Source: a bacterium
GTDB lineage: Bacteria > Acidobacteriota > Thermoanaerobaculia > Thermoanaerobaculales > Sulfomarinibacteraceae
Length of the DNA: 64,000 nt
Assembly: GCA_024229275.1 (NCBI GenBank)
Contig: JAAESQ010000908.1
Location: 1 to 64,000, forward strand
Direction of reading: 5' to 3'
In this document: positions 61,351 to 64,000 of the stretch, in pieces
Position numbering within the stretch: position 1 is the first letter of the stretch
How the letters are laid out: every line of letters starts with the position of its first letter
The notes under the pieces: generated by a model
The model's database searches: none
The model's input: the letters and a program-made list of their open reading frames with translations, nothing else
Told to the model about the DNA's origin: nothing
Translations under genes and position numbers: made by a program

Positions 61351-64000
61351 TTACTCCGTCTGCCCTGGAGCCGGTCCAGGACCGGACGCCGGGGGTGGTG
61401 TGGTAGCTTGCGCGGCTGCTTCCATCGCCGCCTTCTGCGAGAGGAGACGATAGGCGTCAACGACTGCACGGAACCTCAGGAACTGAACGATCCTCTGCTG
61501 CGCTGCTGCTGGATCCTCCATGGTCTCTGAAGCCTTCTGCATGGCAATGCCCTGGAGTCCAGCGACTGGCTGACCGATGGTGTGCTTCTCGATCATCTGC
61601 TGCCACACGCCGAAGACCTTGATCTCCATCTGCTTGGGCAGGAAGATTGGAGGAGGAGGCTCCTGGGGAGGAGGAGGGATGTTGGCAGCAGCGTCGGGCT
61701 GTCCACCCTGCGGACCTGAGGCTTCCATCGCCACAGTGACCATGGTCTCGTACCGCGCCATCTGCTCCTCGTACTGAGCCGTGGCCTTGGCGAACATCTC
61801 GTTGGCCACGTTAGGCTCTGGCTCTCCTCCATAGAACTCCCTGGTCTGCTGGTCCTGAGCTTCCATTCGAGCAAGCTCGTCCTCCCACCCGGCGATGAGA
61901 GGAAGGATGCTTCCCCAGCTAGCCTCGTCGGCCATCTGCTTCCCCTCGTCCTGGAGGAGTTGGGTGCCAAGAGTCTGGAACCGGATGTTGGGGTTGTCGA
62001 TGCTGGCATCGATGACAGGGATGGTCCCGTCGTCCACGAAGTCCACCCACTGCTGCTTGGCTTTGTCGATCTGGAGGTTGGAATCCTCATTGATGTCCGT
62101 AGGCAGACCCATGTTCTCCAGGATCCGCTTCCTGGCCAAAGGCGAAGAGATGTCATAGAGCTGGTCGGTCAGGGCCTCACGGGTGGCCTCACGCTGAATC
62201 ACAGAGTGATCCACGTACGCCTGCTTCTCGACCTGAACCTTGGTCTGGCCGGCGATGGCCTCCCGGTTGTACTGTTTCACTTCCCAGGAGCCGTCTGGCG
62301 AGGCGGCTTCGTAAGTATCGGGGTCCACGCGGTTCACCCAGAGGAGCTTTAGCTGATGCTCCCAGACTGACTCCAGGGAAGTGACGATCCCGCGCTCGCG
62401 TGTGGCCCTCTTCCGCTCGGCCTGCTCACCCAGGATCTGCAATCCCGAGGTGGTGGTCACGTTGCGGGGGGCCTCACCGATCTCGATGTCGGCGGGTCCA
62501 ACGATCGCCGTCATGTCATCGACGCAGGACTGGCGTTCTTGATACACGCCAGAGGGCATGAGGATCGACCCGAACACCTCAGGCTTGGCGTTGGGGTTGA
62601 TTGGAGACACACGGTATCGGAACAGCTTCCCAAGACCGTAGGCCGAGTTGAACTCTGGACCTTCCAGGTCCGCGTCGTCCGGGATGATGAGGTTGGGCGA
62701 GCCCATCCTCTCTCTAGCCTCGATGGTCTGGGCGTCCATACCGTTGATGCGGTTCTGAGGGGAGATGAGGTCGTCAGCCAGGGCCTTGCCCCAGAACTCC
62801 CCCTCTCGCTCCTTCCAGACCGCTGTCGTGAACAGGACTTTCGGGACCGCCGCCTCACCCTTCTCATCCTGGAGGTTCTGCATGAGGGTGGTGTTCTCAG
62901 CGATCAGGTTCTGCCTGCTGCCGATGACCACGATGTTCCGGCCCTCCGGATGACGGAAGGAGGGGTTGTGGTACATCTCGAAGACCTGGACGTGGTGGTC
63001 GTAGATCCCCGCGTCGAACCCGTAGTCGAACCGACCGATGATGTCCCATTCACCCAGGAAGGGGTGGTTCCTCATCAGTTCCTCGGCATGCTCGGGCTCG
63101 ACCTTGTCGATGAGGTGAGGCCAATGCTCCTCGACGTAGTCGAGGGAGCGGACCTTCCCAATTCCATGCATGTTGAGAGCGGCATGTTCGATGTTGACGC
63201 CAGCGTTCTCCGGGAAATACTCGAACGGAGAGATGACATCGATATCTGTCCCACCCTTCGGAACGTTCTGGCCAAGGGGGCGAGCAAAGATGTCCTGTCC
63301 CATGGACTGCTCTTCGTCCAACTCCGCAGAGACCAACGGACCTCCACACGCCACGCACGCGGAGATGGGCACACCCTCCTTCGTGTTCGGCTCGGAGTAG
63401 AGGGCTCCACACTGGGTGCAACCGAGGGCATCGACGGACACCCACATCAGCTCACTCCAGTTGTCGTTCCAGTGGGACTTGATGATCCCAGTGCCGAACG
63501 TGATGACGTTGCGGATGAACTTGTCCCGCTTGTCGGGCCAGTCCAGCTTCTTGAGCCGGTCGTTCAGAACGTCGTTGGCCACCTTCACTGCGGCCTGCAT
63601 CCGAGGGTCGCGGGTTCCCGTCACCACCTTCGGCTTCCACTGCCTCTTCGACAGAGTCGCAAACTCGATGTCGATGGCGGGTGCGATGCGGTTCGTGACG
63701 GGGCGAGGCAGCTCGATCTCGGTGGTGGGCTGCATCTCACGGAACGCAAAGCCGCGAACACCTTCAAACGTCTGCTCCCAATCGCGCTCGATCCACTGCC
63801 GACCCAGGTCGTAGTAGAGAGCCAGGGCGATCCGCGTCAGATGCCTGTTCCGGTACTGGGAGTGCCGCTGGAAGTAGCGGTCACGGAATCCGATGATGTA
63901 GTCCTCGTCGGCTTCCATCGTCGGAAACCGGTACATCTTGTCCCGGCCGTACAGGAGATCAGGCACCTTCTGGTTCCTCGGGAAGATCTGCCACGGCAGA
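61351..64000 (-). CDS. P22-like portal protein; frame remains open at the right edge
   Basis: YRNRHLTRIALALYYDLGRQWIERDW...; frame continues upstream of 63966 (LPWQIFPRNQKVPDLL). Confidence 0.7.
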   Translation of the reverse strand, partial: LPWQIFPRNQKVPDLLYGRDKMYRFPTMEADEDYIIGFRDRYFQRHSQYRNRHLTRIALALYYDLGRQWIERDWEQTFEGVRGFAFREMQPTTEIELPRPVTNRIAPAIDIEFATLSKRQWKPKVVTGTRDPRMQAAVKVANDVLNDRLKKLDWPDKRDKFIRNVITFGTGIIKSHWNDNWSELMWVSVDALGCTQCGALYSEPNTKEGVPISACVACGGPLVSAELDEEQSMGQDIFARPLGQNVPKGGTDIDVISPFEYFPENAGVNIEHAALNMHGIGKVRSLDYVEEHWPHLIDKVEPEHAEELMRNHPFLGEWDIIGRFDYGFDAGIYDHHVQVFEMYHNPSFRHPEGRNIVVIGSRQNLIAENTTLMQNLQDEKGEAAVPKVLFTTAVWKEREGEFWGKALADDLISPQNRINGMDAQTIEARERMGSPNLIIPDDADLEGPEFNSAYGLGKLFRYRVSPINPNAKPEVFGSILMPSGVYQERQSCVDDMTAIVGPADIEIGEAPRNVTTTSGLQILGEQAERKRATRERGIVTSLESVWEHQLKLLWVNRVDPDTYEAASPDGSWEVKQYNREAIAGQTKVQVEKQAYVDHSVIQREATREALTDQLYDISSPLARKRILENMGLPTDINEDSNLQIDKAKQQWVDFVDDGTIPVIDASIDNPNIRFQTLGTQLLQDEGKQMADEASWGSILPLIAGWEDELARMEAQDQQTREFYGGEPEPNVANEMFAKATAQYEEQMARYETMVTVAMEASGPQGGQPDAAANIPPPPQEPPPPIFLPKQMEIKVFGVWQQMIEKHTIGQPVAGLQGIAMQKASETMEDPAAAQQRIVQFLRFRAVVDAYRLLSQKAAMEAAAQATTPPPASGPGPAPGQTE

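Noticed and set aside
1-64000. tRNA genes or a CRISPR array
   Set aside because: No cloverleaf-like segment or regularly spaced direct repeats noticed by eye; a tRNAscan/CRISPR search would be decisive

Overview
The window looks like one large segment of a tailed-phage genome, probably podovirus-like: P22-type portal, giant internal virion protein, and no recognisable tape-measure or sheath. It has three transcriptional blocks. (1) About 1-4560, leftward: a near-gapless array of tiny ORFs, then a 90-aa protein, a perfect-palindrome terminator and a candidate small terminase. (2) About 4.6-28.7 kb, rightward: early/replication genes, including a MoxR-like AAA+/VWA-metallopeptidase pair, a RepA-like ATPase, a PD-(D/E)XK nuclease, a RecT-like annealing-protein candidate, a UDG+3'-5' exonuclease protein, a separately encoded PolA polymerase domain, an Hjc-like nuclease and a small zincin. 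(3) About 28.7-64 kb, leftward late genes: portal, scaffold-like, major capsid candidate, tail proteins, M15 endolysin, exported lipoproteins, a 2721-aa multidomain protein and a tail fibre. TerL is not visible and probably lies beyond the right edge. Main findings: (a) a recurrent intergenic 12-mer, ATGCTTGCCRTA, embedded in sigma70-like promoters, three of which place the start codon 6-7 nt after the -10 (leaderless mRNAs); (b) a very compact divergent switch at 16609-16800 that encodes a 54-aa basic protein missed by the ORF track and carries this motif; (c) an array of about 12 diverged mini-proteins that appear to share a helix-loop-helix layout; (d) a family-A DNA polymerase split inside its thumb region by three small ORFs; (e) a late-gene island of exported proteins. 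All family calls were made by eye from motifs; no searches were run.
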